From contig NZ_OMPU01000006.1 of assembly GCF_900313065.1 (NCBI RefSeq), positions 502,734 to 566,733 of the forward strand: DNA of 64,000 bases, in the 5' to 3' direction. Position numbers and translations under genes: made by a program. The stretch is from Kiloniella sp. EL199 (GTDB lineage: Bacteria > Pseudomonadota > Alphaproteobacteria > Kiloniellales > Kiloniellaceae). Positions 7,865 to 16,355 of the stretch are shown one piece after another; positions within the stretch are counted from its first letter, which is position 1, and each line of letters starts with the position of its first letter. The notes below the pieces were generated by a model. It did not search any database. It had not been told where the DNA came from and worked only from the letters and a program-made list of their open reading frames with translations.

Positions 7865-9742
7865 TTAGGCGAGCTCAATAACGGTATCAAGCATTTCACC
7901 TGTAACCTGTATTACACGTGCTGCGGCGTTGTAGGCATTTTGAAAAACAACCATGTTGGCGAGTTCTTCATCCATGTTGACTCCGGATTCATTCTGCATC
8001 TTAACCCGTAAGTCTCCGGTTAGAGATGATTGGAACGAGAGTGCATTTTCAGAAGCCTGTGCCGTTGTTGCGCTGTAAGATAACATGACACCTGCATAGC
8101 CGCTTATTGTCGTTGATGTTGTGTCCGGACCATTTGCGACCCCATTAAACGATTGATTTTGCTCGAAAACTGCAGCAAGTTGAAGAGCAACATCATTGTT
8201 TCCTGGCCCGAGGGCGTAATTTGGCGGAGTGCCGCTTAGACTGCCTCTCGAGATATTAGAGGGGCTATCAATGATGTCCTGTCTTACAACTATGCCAGAT
8301 GAAATACCTGTTTGACTGCCTTGTCCCTCAACTGCCGGAACTGTTGTTGACAATTGCGGGGTGATGAAAAAATCATTCAAGCCAAAGAAATTTGAAAATC
8401 CATTATAATTCTCTGTAACAGTATCTCCGTTAGCATCATATTGAATAACAGCGTCCCCACTGTTCGTTGCGGCTCCTGTATCCTTAAATGCTAATCTGAC
8501 ATTGTTGTTTAGTTTTATTTGTAATCTGCCATCGGCATCGAAACTTGCATTACCATTTGCGCCAAGAAAGCCATTAATTGCGGCCTGTACTGTGGCCGGT
8601 GTGGTTGCGCCAGCTGTTATTGTGCCCATTCCACCGACCATTGCGCCATTTGCATCCAGAAGAACCATATTAACATCGCTACCAAGGGTCATGGCTTGGG
8701 CAGTATTTGGAAAAGATCTTGAGCCAAGCATAGTGGCTGGATCCAGTGCGCCTGTCCCCAACCCCATAGGTGTATTGGCGCCTCGATTGTGTGCACGGTT
8801 GACCTGGTCTCGCAGTTTTTCAGCCATTTGGTCAAGCTGATTTGTCATCGAAGGCAGAATTGTATCGCGCGCTTTGAACAGAGCCCCCAATTTGCCACTT
8901 GTGATACTTGAGGTGATGTCGTTGGCGGCAGAGGCACTTCCGCCTGCATTTAGGTGTATACCGTCCAATACAGCTGGATAGGTTTCATTCGCGGTAATTA
9001 GCGTTGTCTGGCGAAAGGAAAGGTCTGCCTTAAAGCTACCGCTGATCAAGGTGTGGCCTGTCTTTGTTAAGACGTTTACCTGATTCTTGTCAGTCTGGAA
9101 GTATTGGATATCCATATACTCGGCCAGCTTGTCTATCGCTTGGTCCCGTTTGTCTTCGAGATCCCCTGTTGGAAGACCCAGTGCTGTCTGACCGGGGATA
9201 GTCCCGTTAATTTCAGCAATAATAGCAAGCTGTTGTTCTATATCATCAACGGCTTGTTTTATCTCTTGGTCAGCACGAATACGTTCAGACTGTACGGTGT
9301 CTGCCATATCCCGTATACGTTGGGCCAAGATGGTTCCATTGTTTACGGATGTGAAATAGTTGGAAGAGATTTCAGGGCTGCTTCCCAGAGTTTCCAGAGA
9401 AGCATTGAATTTGTCAATCAGATCACCAACAGAATTTTTGTTTGCGACAGATCCAAACATCTGTTGTATACGATTGAGATAGTTACTTTCTGCTTGTATA
9501 GAGGCAAGCGTCGTTGTTTCTTCTCTGAAGTCCCTTTGAATCAAGGTATTTACATTACGTCTTATCGTGTCAGCTGTTACACCGGCACCAACACCTGCAA
9601 TAACCTGTGTTTCCTGTAAAAGAACTTTACGGGAATAGTTCGCGTTATTGATGTTAGCCAGGTTAGATGATGTGACGGCCAGAGCATTCTGGTTCACTTT
9701 CAATCCTGTCAGCGCGTTGTTCAGTGCTATCGTTAGCGACAT
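7865..9742 (-). CDS. flgK: flagellar hook-associated protein 1
   Basis: FlgK joins hook and filament. The 625-residue protein begins with the rod/hook signature LNNALTGLKVNQNALAVTSSNLANINNANYSR and ends with LANMVVFQNAYNAAARVIQVTGEMLDTVIEL, the coiled-coil ends shared by axial proteins. The middle (about 330-500) is glycine- and threonine-rich and variable. The chaperone-like FlgN gene lies 44 bases upstream, which fits FlgN's known role for FlgK and FlgL. Confidence 0.94.
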   Translation of the reverse strand: MSLTIALNNALTGLKVNQNALAVTSSNLANINNANYSRKVLLQETQVIAGVGAGVTADTIRRNVNTLIQRDFREETTTLASIQAESNYLNRIQQMFGSVANKNSVGDLIDKFNASLETLGSSPEISSNYFTSVNNGTILAQRIRDMADTVQSERIRADQEIKQAVDDIEQQLAIIAEINGTIPGQTALGLPTGDLEDKRDQAIDKLAEYMDIQYFQTDKNQVNVLTKTGHTLISGSFKADLSFRQTTLITANETYPAVLDGIHLNAGGSASAANDITSSITSGKLGALFKARDTILPSMTNQLDQMAEKLRDQVNRAHNRGANTPMGLGTGALDPATMLGSRSFPNTAQAMTLGSDVNMVLLDANGAMVGGMGTITAGATTPATVQAAINGFLGANGNASFDADGRLQIKLNNNVRLAFKDTGAATNSGDAVIQYDANGDTVTENYNGFSNFFGLNDFFITPQLSTTVPAVEGQGSQTGISSGIVVRQDIIDSPSNISRGSLSGTPPNYALGPGNNDVALQLAAVFEQNQSFNGVANGPDTTSTTISGYAGVMLSYSATTAQASENALSFQSSLTGDLRVKMQNESGVNMDEELANMVVFQNAYNAAARVIQVTGEMLDTVIELA

Positions 9743-9786
9743 AATGTCCTCAAATCGTATTTCTTATTTGATCCATAGTTCAGGAA

Positions 9787-10251
9787 TTAAAGGCACTGAT
9801 TTAAGTGCATAGGTGCTGTTGTCTGTGTTGATTGAGCTTTTTGAGCTGCGAGTACCCCCGCTTGTGAATAGCTTGTGCTACTTTTAACCTTTTGTTCCTG
9901 AACTGCTTCGACAACGGCCTGCATTAATCGTTCGTTGCTTGTTTTTGCGGCAAGCAAGGCAGTTTCATTTTCTGTCACAGTGGTGTTGAGTAGCTGAATA
10001 ACGTCGCGGAGTTCCCCTTTTAAGAGGGGGTCCAGATGCTGCATAAATGAAGGATCTTTCTTTAGCTCAGATGAGCCTTGCTCGTAGGCATTTACGAGAA
10101 CAAGCTTTTGTTCCTGTAATTGACTCATTTCTTTGATCTTCATGACACGAAGAAGTTCAATTTCCCGGCTCATGACTGAAACCAACCCCTTAACTGTGGC
10201 TATGACACTGTGAACAGTTGTTTCCGGTGTGTTTTGTGTTGCTGTGGTCAT
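9787..10251 (-). CDS. flgN: FlgN-like export chaperone
   Basis: A 154-residue, mostly helical cytoplasmic protein. Residues 15-60 (VIATVKGLVSVMSREIELLRVMKIKEMSQLQEQK) match the pattern of FlgN: a paired helix with LL...R and KE...L..QK. FlgN proteins escort FlgK and FlgL to the export gate, and this gene sits directly upstream of flgK. The C-terminal 40 residues are Ser/Thr/Gln-rich and probably flexible. The start codon directly abuts the flgJ stop. FlgN sequences diverge strongly, so the assignment relies partly on position. Confidence 0.75.
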   Translation of the reverse strand: MTTATQNTPETTVHSVIATVKGLVSVMSREIELLRVMKIKEMSQLQEQKLVLVNAYEQGSSELKKDPSFMQHLDPLLKGELRDVIQLLNTTVTENETALLAAKTSNERLMQAVVEAVQEQKVKSSTSYSQAGVLAAQKAQSTQTTAPMHLNQCL

Positions 10252-10575
10252 TTAAACCTCCTGCAGCTTCATTATTTCGCGATAGACAGCATCGGAAATT
10301 CCAACGCCACCTGATTCGGCAAGCGACTTTCCGTACTCTTGAACCATGAGAGAGCGAAAAATTTTCTCTCCGGAGCCGCCACCCATTGGACCGTCGGTTG
10401 GTAGGCTCTCAAAAATTGGTGTTAACATTTGTGTTAGAAAAACGGCTTCAAAGTCTTTGGCTGTTGCCATTGCTTCGGCTTCGCTTTTGGGTTTCATACT
10501 GGCAAGAGACTGTGCTCTGCCAACAATCGTTTCGTTGATTACGTTATCTGCGTATGTTTGTGTATCAATCAGCAT
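10252..10575 (-). CDS. flgJ: single-domain FlgJ rod-binding protein
   Basis: The 107-residue protein matches only the N-terminal rod-binding domain of FlgJ: AKDFEAVFLTQMLTPIFESL (about 43-62), GGGSGEKIFRSLMVQEYGKSLAESGGVGISDAVYREI. The muramidase domain of enteric FlgJ is absent, as is usual in alphaproteobacteria (the CheL-type form), where a separate lytic enzyme must open the wall. It sits between flgI and flgN with end-to-end spacing. It probably caps or scaffolds the rod in the periplasm. Confidence 0.88.
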   Translation of the reverse strand: MLIDTQTYADNVINETIVGRAQSLASMKPKSEAEAMATAKDFEAVFLTQMLTPIFESLPTDGPMGGGSGEKIFRSLMVQEYGKSLAESGGVGISDAVYREIMKLQEV

Positions 10576-11729
10576 TATAACAACTCGATATCAGCTTGAA
10601 GGGCACCGGCTGCCTTGATGCTTTGCAGAATTGCAATCATGTCTCTGGGGCCAACACCCAGTGCGTTCAACCCATTGACGACTTCCTGGAGGGTCACACC
10701 TGAAGGAAGAAGCGCCAGGCGTTTATCGCTGTCGTCGTCGATTTCGATTTCAGTACGATCAACAACTTCGGTTGTGCCTGTGTTCGAGAAAGCGTTGGGC
10801 TGACTCACTTGCGGTGTTTCTGTGATCCGGACCGTGAGGTTTCCCTGGGCAATTGCGACAGTGCTGATCCGAACGTCGTTACCAATAACGATGACGCCTG
10901 ATTTTTCATCAATGATGACCTTTGCGGGGGTATCAACGCGCACTGGTAGCTGTTCGATATCTGTCAACATCGCGACAGTATTCCCTCTGTAACGCTCTGG
11001 CACATCCAGTTGAACTGTAGAGGGATCAGTACTAACAGCCGCGCTCCCACCAAGCTGAGTGTTAATTGCCTGTGCGATGCGTCTTGCTGTTGTCAAGTCA
11101 GGGTTTTTAAGGGCAATTTTCACACTCTGAAGTTCCTTGAGATCGAAATCGATTTCCCGCTCAACGATTGCTCCATTTGAAATCCGTCCTACAGTTGGGA
11201 CGCCGCGGGTAATTGTTTCTGCGTTACCGGCCGCACTGAATCCGTTTATGGCTATGGGGCCTTGACCTACAGCGTAAACTTCGCCGTCAGCGCCCATAAG
11301 CGGGGTAACAAGCAATGTTCCCCCTTGAAGGCTTTCAGCTGTCCCGATTGCAGAAACGTTCAAATCTATTCGTGTGCCCTGACGTGCAAACGGTGGTAGA
11401 TTGGCCGTAATCATTACCGCGGCAACATTTTCAGTATCAAGATTGTTGTCTCTGGCACTCACACCCAGGCGCTGCAGTACACCGATTAGGCTTTCCCGTG
11501 TGAAGACAGCACTGTTAATGTCGTCTCCTGTGCCGTTAAGGCCAACAACAAGACCATACCCAACTAACAGGTTATCTCTAATACCTTCGAAATTGGCGAT
11601 GTCTTTAATTCTTGACTGGGCAGAAACGTCTGATACCGGAACAGCAAATAATACCAGCAGCGTACCAAGTAGTGCCGTTGCCCTGTATAAGGTGTTTATA
11701 TGTTGTACTAAGTTCATTCTTCTACCCAT
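10575..11729 (-). CDS. flgI: flagellar P-ring protein
   Basis: FlgI builds the periplasmic P ring around the rod. The 384-residue protein starts with a Sec signal peptide (hydrophobic 16-32, cleavage likely after VSA at 37). The mature part begins SRIKDIANFEGIRDNLLVGYGLVVGLNGTGD, a near-universal FlgI signature. The C-terminus GLNALGVGPRDMIAILQSIKAAGALQADIELL is also diagnostic. A second in-frame ATG four codons in (11717) is an alternative start; neither has a strong ribosome site. It is the first gene of the late operon, with a sigma-54 element at 11786-11801. Confidence 0.95.
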   Translation of the reverse strand: MGRRMNLVQHINTLYRATALLGTLLVLFAVPVSDVSAQSRIKDIANFEGIRDNLLVGYGLVVGLNGTGDDINSAVFTRESLIGVLQRLGVSARDNNLDTENVAAVMITANLPPFARQGTRIDLNVSAIGTAESLQGGTLLVTPLMGADGEVYAVGQGPIAINGFSAAGNAETITRGVPTVGRISNGAIVEREIDFDLKELQSVKIALKNPDLTTARRIAQAINTQLGGSAAVSTDPSTVQLDVPERYRGNTVAMLTDIEQLPVRVDTPAKVIIDEKSGVIVIGNDVRISTVAIAQGNLTVRITETPQVSQPNAFSNTGTTEVVDRTEIEIDDDSDKRLALLPSGVTLQEVVNGLNALGVGPRDMIAILQSIKAAGALQADIELL

Positions 11730-11785
11730 TGTTTGGTTGGTTTCTGTTGTGGTTTAGGAACCAACACGATGTTCACTGTACCTTA

Positions 11786-11801
11786 TGCGAATTTCGTGCC
11801 A
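11786..11801 (-). promoter_or_regulatory. sigma-54 promoter for flgI operon
   Basis: On the minus strand this reads TGGCACGAAATTCGCA. It has the -24 TGGCACG block and GC of the -12 block at the exact sigma-54 spacing (consensus TGGCACG-N4-TTGCW, one mismatch at the second T). It lies about 57-72 bases upstream of the flgI start. In Caulobacter, late rod/ring and hook genes use sigma-54 with FlbD. No FlbD gene is in this window, so the activator is inferred. Confidence 0.75.
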
Positions 11802-11978
11802 ATATGATCAAACCTTGACGATTGACGTGAAACTGCCAATTTATAAGGAATAATTTTGCTTCTGAGCGAGAGCTGGGTAACAATGGTGCTATTGATTTGG
11901 TAAAACTTGCCCACAAGAAGACAAAATTTATCGAGACCTTAACGTTCACCTGTGGTTAGATTAGGTAATAGGCTTGGA

Positions 11979-12395
11979 ATGAAGATTAGAACGGGATCAT
12001 CCGTCACACCTGCTGCCGGGGCAAAGTCGAAACGCAAGACCTCGGGCGTTAGTGGTAGTTTTAGTGATGCTTTGGAAGCCGGTGCTGGAGATTCTGTTTC
12101 AGAGACGGGTGGTGTTTCTGCTACTGGCGGTGTTAGTGGATTGCTTTCAATCCAGGAAGTTCCTGATGCACTGACAGGTAAGCAAAAGGCTAAAAAGCAA
12201 GCTGAAGATATTCTGGACGAGCTGGAAGAGTTGCGTCTTGGCCTGTTGTTTGGTTCTGTTCCTGTTTGGCGATTAGAGAGAATCGAATCGCTTGTCGCGC
12301 AACGAAAAGAACAGATCAATGATCCTCGACTCCTCGAGATTTTGAACGAAGTTGAAGTTCGGGCGGCTGTTGAACTCGCTAAATTAGGGCGATAA
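11979..12395 (+). CDS. fliX: flagellar assembly regulator FliX
   Basis: A 138-residue protein with a flexible Gly/Ser/Val-rich N-terminal half and a helical C-terminal half: KQAEDILDELEELRLGLLFG, RIESLVAQRKEQINDPRLLEILNEVEVRAAVELAKL. This is the pattern of FliX, which in Caulobacter couples early basal-body assembly to FlbD and sigma-54 activity. I prefer the ATG at 11979, giving MKIRTG as in other FliX proteins, over a GTG at 11952. It is divergent from flgI, the same neighbourhood as in Caulobacter. It is consistent with the sigma-54 sites nearby. Confidence 0.8.
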   Translation: MKIRTGSSVTPAAGAKSKRKTSGVSGSFSDALEAGAGDSVSETGGVSATGGVSGLLSIQEVPDALTGKQKAKKQAEDILDELEELRLGLLFGSVPVWRLERIESLVAQRKEQINDPRLLEILNEVEVRAAVELAKLGR

Positions 12396-12449
12396 TCCTC
12401 TGTTTTTAATCGTATAAATAGAAAATAGCATTAATTCTTCATGACTAGC

Positions 12450-12477
12450 TTGTCGTGACAGGGAAATTGCCTATACT
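12450..12477 (+). promoter_or_regulatory. sigma-70-type promoter for dksA
   Basis: TTGTCG (12450-12455) and TATACT (12472-12477) are separated by 16 bases. The -10 box is one mismatch from TATAAT; the -35 box matches 3 of 6 positions plus spacing. The predicted start is near 12484, just upstream of dksA. It suggests dksA has its own housekeeping promoter, separate from fliX. Confidence 0.5.
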
Positions 12478-12510
12478 GCACGCCCGAATTGCCAATTTAT
12501 GGGGGTTGCT

Positions 12511-12927
12511 ATGACCATTCCTCTTCCAATTGATTATCGTCCACAAGAAGACGAGGAGTTTATGAATCCAGTCATGCTGGAGTTTTTTAAGCATAAACTT
12601 TTGGCTTGGAGAGAAGAACTACTTGTTGAATCTTCTGCTACGCTGCAGACGCTCCAAAATGAAACATTACAAGAGCCAGATCTTGCTGATCGTGCCTCAT
12701 CTGAGACCGAGCGCGCTTTGGAGCTTCGTACCAGAGATCGTGAGCGCAAGCTTATAGGCAAGATTGACGAGGCCCTGCGTCGTATTGATGAAAATGAATA
12801 TGGTTTTTGTGAGATTACTGGCGACCCAATTAGCATTAAGCGGCTTGAAGCCCGCCCAATTGCAACAATGACGCTTGAAGCTCAAGAGCAGCATGAGCGG
12901 ATGGAAAAAGTTCACAGAGATGATTGA
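12511..12927 (+). CDS. dksA: DksA/TraR-family RNA polymerase regulator
   Basis: The 138-residue protein is a DksA-type factor that inserts into the RNA polymerase secondary channel and acts with ppGpp. The coiled-coil tip motif DLADRA (57-62) preserves the catalytic DxxDxA. The C-terminal zinc-finger region reads GFCEITGDPISIKRLEARPIA, so only one of four zinc cysteines (C100) remains. That matches the non-classical, zinc-independent DksA of alphaproteobacteria such as Rhodobacter. I chose ATG 12511 because a GGGGG run lies six bases upstream; ATG 12499 would add four residues. A terminator follows at 12943. Confidence 0.92.
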   Translation: MTIPLPIDYRPQEDEEFMNPVMLEFFKHKLLAWREELLVESSATLQTLQNETLQEPDLADRASSETERALELRTRDRERKLIGKIDEALRRIDENEYGFCEITGDPISIKRLEARPIATMTLEAQEQHERMEKVHRDD

Positions 12928-12942
12928 TTCTTCTCTGCTTTA

Positions 12943-12984
12943 ACACAAAAACCCCCGTGAGATGTCTCACGGGGGTTTTTGTGT
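12943..12984. terminator. bidirectional terminator dksA/flgH
   Basis: A perfect inverted repeat with 20-base arms (12943-12962 and 12965-12984) and only TG between them. The arms carry a CCCCCGTGAGA/TCTCACGGGGG core flanked by A-runs and T-runs on both sides. It serves the convergent dksA (plus) and flgA-flgH (minus) transcripts. Confidence 0.95.
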
Positions 12985-12995
12985 TTTTCAGAGTC

Positions 12996-13748
12996 TTAGA
13001 AGGGGAAGATTATATCATACAGCTGCTGGCCGTAGCGAGGTTGTTGAACATCACTAAGTTGACCTCGTCCACCGTAGGCAATACGTGCTTCGGCGATTTG
13101 ATCGTAACTGATTGTGTTTGTTGAGGTGATATCTTCTGGCCGGATCATGCCAGAAACAAGGAGTTCTCTAACTTCAAAGTTGACACGAACTTCCTGTCGT
13201 CCGGAAATGATAAGGTTTCCGTTTGGCATAACCTGTGTGACCAGAGCAGCAACACGAAGATTGATTTCTTCTTCCCGATCAACCTTGCCAACGCCTTTGG
13301 AAGCGCTTGTACTTTGACCATCAACAAGTGTGGCCGGGTTCAGGTTATCGTTAAATATACCGCCAAGATCTGTCTCGTATCCAAGAAAGTTGGTCAAGCC
13401 AGCACCCTCTGAATTTGCTCTTGTTCGTTCTGTCTCATTTGAGAATTCTGCTTTGTCATCGATTTGAATGACAACAGTAAGCAAGTCACCAATTTCATCA
13501 GCTCGCTGGTCCTTCAGGAAAGCTCTTGATCCAGGCCGCCAAAGGGAGTTTGGTTGCCTTGTCGCAACTTGGGGTGCTGGCATAGGTAGGGAAATCGGCT
13601 GAGGGGGAGCCGGGTTTTCTATTTTACTTAACTTGGGAACTTCCCCGATTTCAGAAATACGGGATATTGCATTACAGGCGGTTAAAGAAAGGCCCAGTAT
13701 GCCAGCTACCAAGTATTTGCTTATGTTGGATTTCAGTAAAGTGTTCAT
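12996..13748 (-). CDS. flgH: flagellar L-ring lipoprotein
   Basis: FlgH forms the outer-membrane L ring. The 250-residue protein has a lipoprotein signal peptide with lipobox LTAC (cysteine 25). The family core follows: NSLWRPGSRAFLKDQRADEIGDLLTVVIQI, then LIISGRQEVRVNFEVRELLVSGMIRPEDI and the C-terminal IAYGGRGQLSDVQQPRYGQQLYDIIFPF. It is the last gene of the flgF-flgG-flgA-flgH operon, 11 bases after flgA, and ends at the shared terminator. Confidence 0.95.
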   Translation of the reverse strand: MNTLLKSNISKYLVAGILGLSLTACNAISRISEIGEVPKLSKIENPAPPQPISLPMPAPQVATRQPNSLWRPGSRAFLKDQRADEIGDLLTVVIQIDDKAEFSNETERTRANSEGAGLTNFLGYETDLGGIFNDNLNPATLVDGQSTSASKGVGKVDREEEINLRVAALVTQVMPNGNLIISGRQEVRVNFEVRELLVSGMIRPEDITSTNTISYDQIAEARIAYGGRGQLSDVQQPRYGQQLYDIIFPF

Positions 13749-13759
13749 AGCTGAGCTCC

Positions 13760-14749
13760 TTAGTTAGTGCCGATAATGGTTTTGTTAACAAGGGAGACTG
13801 TGACCAGTCCTGCGCCTGTAACTGTGCCATTGACGATTGTATTAGATTGCGTGTTGACCAAACGAATGACTTCACCTACGGCGCCGCTTTCCAGAGCTCT
13901 ACCCTGTGTGCGAAGGTTAAGGGATCCACTCTGTAAGAGCATTGTAACCAAACCGTTTTTGTTAACGGCTTTTGGTGTATCAACGTCATTGGTTCTAATA
14001 ACTGCTTGATCTTTCAGCGTTTGTTTGGGTGTCATCCCGATTAGGTTATCAACATCGGTTATGGCATTTTTACTGAGTTTGGACTCTTTGATGGAAATCC
14101 ATTGGATGTCCTGTGCCTGAATGATGTCACCTTTGGAAATGCGGCGCTTGAGAACGGGTACGTTGGCCATCTTAATTAAATGGCCAGATACTGTTTTGTT
14201 GATGTGTGGACGACCTTCGGCAGGGATTACAATTTGTGCTGTGAAACGATTACGGCCCGGTCTGTAGCTAATATTTTCCACACGTAGAGTTGGTTCGATT
14301 TCTGCCGGAATTTTAAGGTCGCGATCTTTCCGGTCAAATTCGATTTTTTTGTTATCTACCAGGCCTCTTTCCAGCAAAGCCGTTTCAACGCTGTTACGAA
14401 TATCAGCCGCATCAATTGTTTGGCTGGCGCGGCTTACCATCGCCGTATCCAAGTGTGACCTTGGTTGCCAGTCGAGTTCATTTTGTTGCGCCAGTGCCCA
14501 AAGCCATCTGGCAGAAAGTTCAACATCTTTTCCCAGGGCAGGAGATCTGGCAATTGCTGTTCTGTTTTCAGTGCTGACACCAGAAAATATATCATCCAGA
14601 TAAACAATATCTCCTTCAATCACGATGTCTTTGTTCAGATTAATAATTGATGGGACCGAATTTGCATTTGCCTCGGCAAAACTTGCCCCGGTAGAACCAA
14701 CTTGGAGGGACAGGCTGGTAGCAAATAATAATGTTTTGAATAGACGCAT
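13760..14749 (-). CDS. flgA: P-ring assembly chaperone FlgA
   Basis: FlgA is the periplasmic chaperone for FlgI polymerisation. The 329-residue protein starts with a Sec signal peptide (cleavage probably after SFA near residue 25). An N-terminal family-specific region follows, then a SAF-like domain (KMANVPVLKRRISKGDIIQAQDIQWI, about 185-210) and the C-terminal beta domain ending ALESGAVGEVIRLVNTQSNTIVNGTVTGAGLV. The ATG at 14749 has GGAGAAG in front; the GTG at 14761 would place the ribosome site inside the gene. Confidence 0.9.
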   Translation of the reverse strand: MRLFKTLLFATSLSLQVGSTGASFAEANANSVPSIINLNKDIVIEGDIVYLDDIFSGVSTENRTAIARSPALGKDVELSARWLWALAQQNELDWQPRSHLDTAMVSRASQTIDAADIRNSVETALLERGLVDNKKIEFDRKDRDLKIPAEIEPTLRVENISYRPGRNRFTAQIVIPAEGRPHINKTVSGHLIKMANVPVLKRRISKGDIIQAQDIQWISIKESKLSKNAITDVDNLIGMTPKQTLKDQAVIRTNDVDTPKAVNKNGLVTMLLQSGSLNLRTQGRALESGAVGEVIRLVNTQSNTIVNGTVTGAGLVTVSLVNKTIIGTN

Positions 14750-14771
14750 TTTCTTCTCCACCGGATCTCAA

Positions 14772-15557
14772 TTATCTCAAGTTCGCAACAGAACGCATCA
14801 TTTCGTCGGATGCTGTCAGAATCTTCGAATTCATTTCATAGGCGCGTTGTGCAGTGATCAGATTTGTAATCTCGGAAACGGCATTGACGTTTGATGTTTC
14901 CAGTGCACCTTGGAGAAGGCTGCCGAACCCGATTGAGTTCGGTGCGCCGTTTGTAGGAGCGCCTGATGCAGGCGTTTCCAGAAAGTAGTTGTCACCAATG
15001 GCTTCCAGCCCTGCCTCATTGGCAAATATTGCAAGGTCGAACTGTCCAGCTAATGCTGCGTTAACCTGACCATCAAGTTTTACGTAAACTTCTCCTGCAG
15101 AGTTGATAGAAATGGATACTGCGTTTGTGGGTACATTGATGCCCGGCTGCACTGTGTATCCATCCGGGGTCACAATGTCTCCGGTTGGTGACAGTTGAAG
15201 TGCTCCGGCACGTGTATAGCCGGTTTCTCCGCTTGGCAGTTCAACGTTGAAGTAACCTTCTCCGTTAATCGCAACGTCGAGAGAGTTATCCGTGATGTTC
15301 ATTTCCCCTTGGCTGGTAATGCGGTAGGTTGCAGATGGTTTCACACCCAACCCGAGCTGAATACCCGTCGGAACCACAGTACCGGTATCTGAAGAGTTGG
15401 TTCCGACACGGCGTAGATTTTGATAAAGCAGGTCACTGAATTCAGCGCGCTGGCGTTTAAAGCCTGTAGTATTGATGTTAGCAATGTTGTTTGAAATGAC
15501 TTCAACATTAAGCTGTTGGGCCAGCATTCCAGTTGCACCGATGTTTAAGGATCTCAT
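14772..15557 (-). CDS. flgG: distal rod protein
   Basis: FlgG builds the distal rod. The start at ATG 15557 gives 261 residues, the family's usual length, beginning MRSLNIGATGMLAQQLNVEVISNNIANINTTGFKR. CAGGAG sits eight bases upstream. An earlier ATG at 15620 lies inside flgF and has no ribosome site. The end SNVNAVSEITNLITAQRAYEMNSKILTASDEMM is diagnostic. It follows flgF by 13 bases. Confidence 0.95.
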   Translation of the reverse strand: MRSLNIGATGMLAQQLNVEVISNNIANINTTGFKRQRAEFSDLLYQNLRRVGTNSSDTGTVVPTGIQLGLGVKPSATYRITSQGEMNITDNSLDVAINGEGYFNVELPSGETGYTRAGALQLSPTGDIVTPDGYTVQPGINVPTNAVSISINSAGEVYVKLDGQVNAALAGQFDLAIFANEAGLEAIGDNYFLETPASGAPTNGAPNSIGFGSLLQGALETSNVNAVSEITNLITAQRAYEMNSKILTASDEMMRSVANLR

Positions 15558-15570
15558 GTTACGGCTCCTG

Positions 15571-16299
15571 TTAGACTTTTGTACTGGCCAGAGCCCGAAT
15601 GGCTTGAAGCTGGCGATCATGCTCTTGTTTTATAAACTTAGCCATAGAGGTATAGCTACGTGTCGTGTCGATCATTCGGGTCATCTCAATGACGCCTTGT
15701 ACGTTAGAGCCCTCGATTGCCCCCTGAATGATTTCACCGGTTATCTGATCAATTGGTTCTTGATTGTCCGCCGGGCTGAAAACGCTACCGGCTCCCTTTA
15801 CGAGAAGTTGCTCGTCTTCAAAATCAACAGTTTTTAGACGCCCCGCAGTTCCGGCGCTAGATGCAATGGTGCCATCACGGGTAATTGTTATATCTGTTGC
15901 TGTCGTTGGAATTGTAATCGGTGCGTCACCATCACCAAGTACCAGATATCCTTCTGATGTGACGAGTTCGCCATCAGGGCTTAGTTTGAATGAACCGTTT
16001 CTTGTGTAGCGATTTTCACCATCGACTTCGACTGTAAAGTAACCTCTGCCGGAAATGGCAACATCCAAAGGATTGTTTGTTGTGTGAAGTTCACCTTCGG
16101 CAAGATTTCTGACCAGTCGCAGGTCTTGTGTAAAGCTAAGATTTTCACCAGTCTTTGTATCCTTCAGATACTCAACAAACATCATGCCTTCGTTCTTGTA
16201 GGCATTGGTGTTCATGTTTGCAACGTTGTTAGCAATAATAGCCATCTCTCTGCCGAGAGCCATCTGTCTTGAAAGAGCTATATAACTGGGATTTTCCAT
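15571..16299 (-). CDS. flgF: proximal rod protein FlgF
   Basis: A 242-residue rod protein. The N-terminus YIALSRQMALGREMAIIANNVANMNTNAYKNE and the C-terminus GSNVQGVIEMTRMIDTTRSYTSMAKFIKQEHDRQLQAIRALA match FlgF. The internal GRGYFTVEVDGENRYTRNGSFKLSPDGELV is the shared rod/hook core. It is first in the flgF-flgG-flgA-flgH operon and has a sigma-54 element about 40 bases upstream. The same gene order, divergent from fliL, is known in Caulobacter. Confidence 0.94.
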   Translation of the reverse strand: MENPSYIALSRQMALGREMAIIANNVANMNTNAYKNEGMMFVEYLKDTKTGENLSFTQDLRLVRNLAEGELHTTNNPLDVAISGRGYFTVEVDGENRYTRNGSFKLSPDGELVTSEGYLVLGDGDAPITIPTTATDITITRDGTIASSAGTAGRLKTVDFEDEQLLVKGAGSVFSPADNQEPIDQITGEIIQGAIEGSNVQGVIEMTRMIDTTRSYTSMAKFIKQEHDRQLQAIRALASTKV

Positions 16300-16339
16300 C
16301 CTGGATACTTCCTTGCCATCTTGTGTTCGCCTTCATCAA

Positions 16340-16355
16340 TGCATGATGTGTGCCA
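16340..16355 (-). promoter_or_regulatory. sigma-54 promoter for flgF operon
   Basis: The minus strand reads TGGCACACATCATGCA. It has TGGCAC at -24 and TGCA at -12, with GG-to-GC spacing exactly as in TGGCACG-N4-TTGCW. The predicted start is near 16328, about 30 bases before the flgF ATG. This matches the class III status of the orthologous Caulobacter operon. Confidence 0.82.

Noticed and set aside
9104-9619. 171-codon antisense frame inside flgK
   Set aside because: It is the mirror of an intact flgK with no recognisable protein pattern; the same holds for other long antisense frames such as 52306-52965 and 11401-11757.
12943-12984. Long perfect inverted repeat as a mobile-element end
   Set aside because: Its position between convergent stops and the A/T-flanked G/C stem fit a bidirectional terminator; there is no transposase nearby.
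15558-15620. Longer FlgG with 21 extra N-terminal residues
   Set aside because: It would overlap flgF, lacks a ribosome site and departs from the family start, while ATG 15557 has CAGGAG upstream.
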